21,628 bases of DNA, from assembly GCF_022376445.1 (NCBI RefSeq), contig NW_025955538.1:1-21628 (forward strand). The letters are read 5' to 3'. The stretch is from Fomitopsis serialis (lineage: Eukaryota; Basidiomycota; Agaricomycetes; Polyporales; Fomitopsidaceae). How positions within the stretch are numbered: the stretch's first letter is position 1; each line of letters begins with the position of its first letter. Made by a program: the position numbers and the translations under genes. Under the pieces are notes generated by a model. The model made no database searches. It was not told where the DNA came from and saw only the letters and a program-made list of their open reading frames with translations. Below, one piece after another: positions 20,705-21,628 of the stretch.

Positions 20705-21628
20705 CATGGGGCTTTACCATCTCGCGTCATAGCTCAGTATTTGACGTATATTTAATCAATTGGACTTCGTATTGAAGCCTCCCCATATCATCCCCAGTGA
20801 TGCTATCCAAGGCTGGCCTGATTTTTCTCGTCAACCATAGTAGCATAAGTGGGGAGTTCCGTAAAGGGGGAAACCTGCAGAGCTGTTGAGTGAAGCAGGC
20901 CAAAATAACCGATGACCACTGCTGTTCCTGGCAGTGTGACTTGGATGTACATACACATGAAAGCATCCTTCTCTGTCGCGCTGCATCCTCTGATTCGGGG
21001 AGCACCGCAGACGTCTTTACTGGTACTTACGCCGATGGATTGACTTTTCGCCTGAGTGCGGTAGTGCCCATTTTCGACGGCTTCGAGAGCGTAAGTTTGT
21101 TGTTTGTATCTGTTGTCCAAAGGCTTCGACGCCCATTTCCATATTTGTGATCTCCTCTTGGCGCTTATGCACTCTCGCCGAACCAAGCATCGATGTAGTC
21201 TTGCCAGAGTCTCGCTTTGATCCAGAAACACTGACCAGTGCGTAACTTTCACGCCGTATGGCCACGAAGAGGTAATCGCAGTTCAGCCTATCGATGACCT
21301 ACCGTGATGTCCGGCGTCACCTAGAATCGCTGTTGGCTGGCACTAGGACGTACTAGTCGTGTACAGTGTCCAGGGCCAATGGGCTGCAAGTTTTGTCAAG
21401 TGCTTGAGACGAGATGAATCTCAGGCTTTGAATCAAATTCTGTGCAGCATTGACCATTGGCCACGGAGTCGCTCTGTAGCCTGGGCGCAAATTACGAGGT
21501 GCGTATATCATACTGGTATTCGAATACACCTGCGCCATGATGCCACTCACCCTCGAGACGCTATAAATCGGTCTTTTCTGCCCACCATGATATGATGCTG
21601 ACTTCGTTGCTTGCGAGATGAGTGACGC
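20705..21628. other. 3' flank with a possible kinase-like fragment
   Basis: No complete gene seen. On the plus strand the frame covering about 20990-21090 reads GSTADVFTGTYADGLTF, which faintly resembles the glycine-rich loop of protein kinases, and a GTAAGT donor follows at 21091. I found neither the VAIK lysine motif nor later kinase motifs, so this is at most a decayed fragment. The remainder shows nothing I recognise. Confidence 0.3.

Overview
The window looks like nuclear DNA from a basidiomycete fungus. Genes are broken by many short GT-AG introns (mostly 47-69 bp), starts have fungal contexts, and the gene set is typical of the phylum: a hybrid histidine kinase with a split MHYT sensor, a Tsp2-type tetraspanin, a Scc4/MAU2 cohesin loader, Swi5, an RCC1 protein and secreted A1 aspartic proteases. 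All gene models below were assembled by eye from splice sites and reading frame; no alignment or transcript data were available.

Layout. 1-1422 has no recognisable gene. 1423-6520 (+) is a 12-exon MHYT hybrid histidine kinase of 1088 residues, with an exceptional 1255-bp first intron and two microexons. 7558-8060 (+) is a tiny five-exon Swi5. 8106-8388 (+) may hold orphan exons. 8617-9929 (-) is a seven-motif RCC1-like protein that needs one extra base to stay in frame. 10558-12124 (-) is an eight-exon A1 aspartic protease. 13664-16430 (+) is a ten-exon Scc4/MAU2 cohesin loader. 17112-18411 (+) is a three-exon Tsp2-like tetraspanin. 19123-20704 (+) is a second eight-exon A1 protease, closely related to the first.

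The two proteases form an inverted pair, transcribed away from each other, with the cohesin loader and the tetraspanin between them. They share intron positions, exon lengths from exon 2 onward, TATA boxes and blocks of promoter sequence, and their penultimate exon is far more alike than the rest, which suggests gene conversion. Both encode a signal peptide, a Kex2-type propeptide site, and a Phe where pepsins carry the flap Tyr.

The other genes are mainly housekeeping or signalling: stimulus sensing (histidine kinase), recombination (Swi5), chromatid cohesion (Scc4), membrane organisation (tetraspanin). Nothing shows that they act as one pathway. I saw no complete transposon, rRNA, tRNA or CRISPR array.
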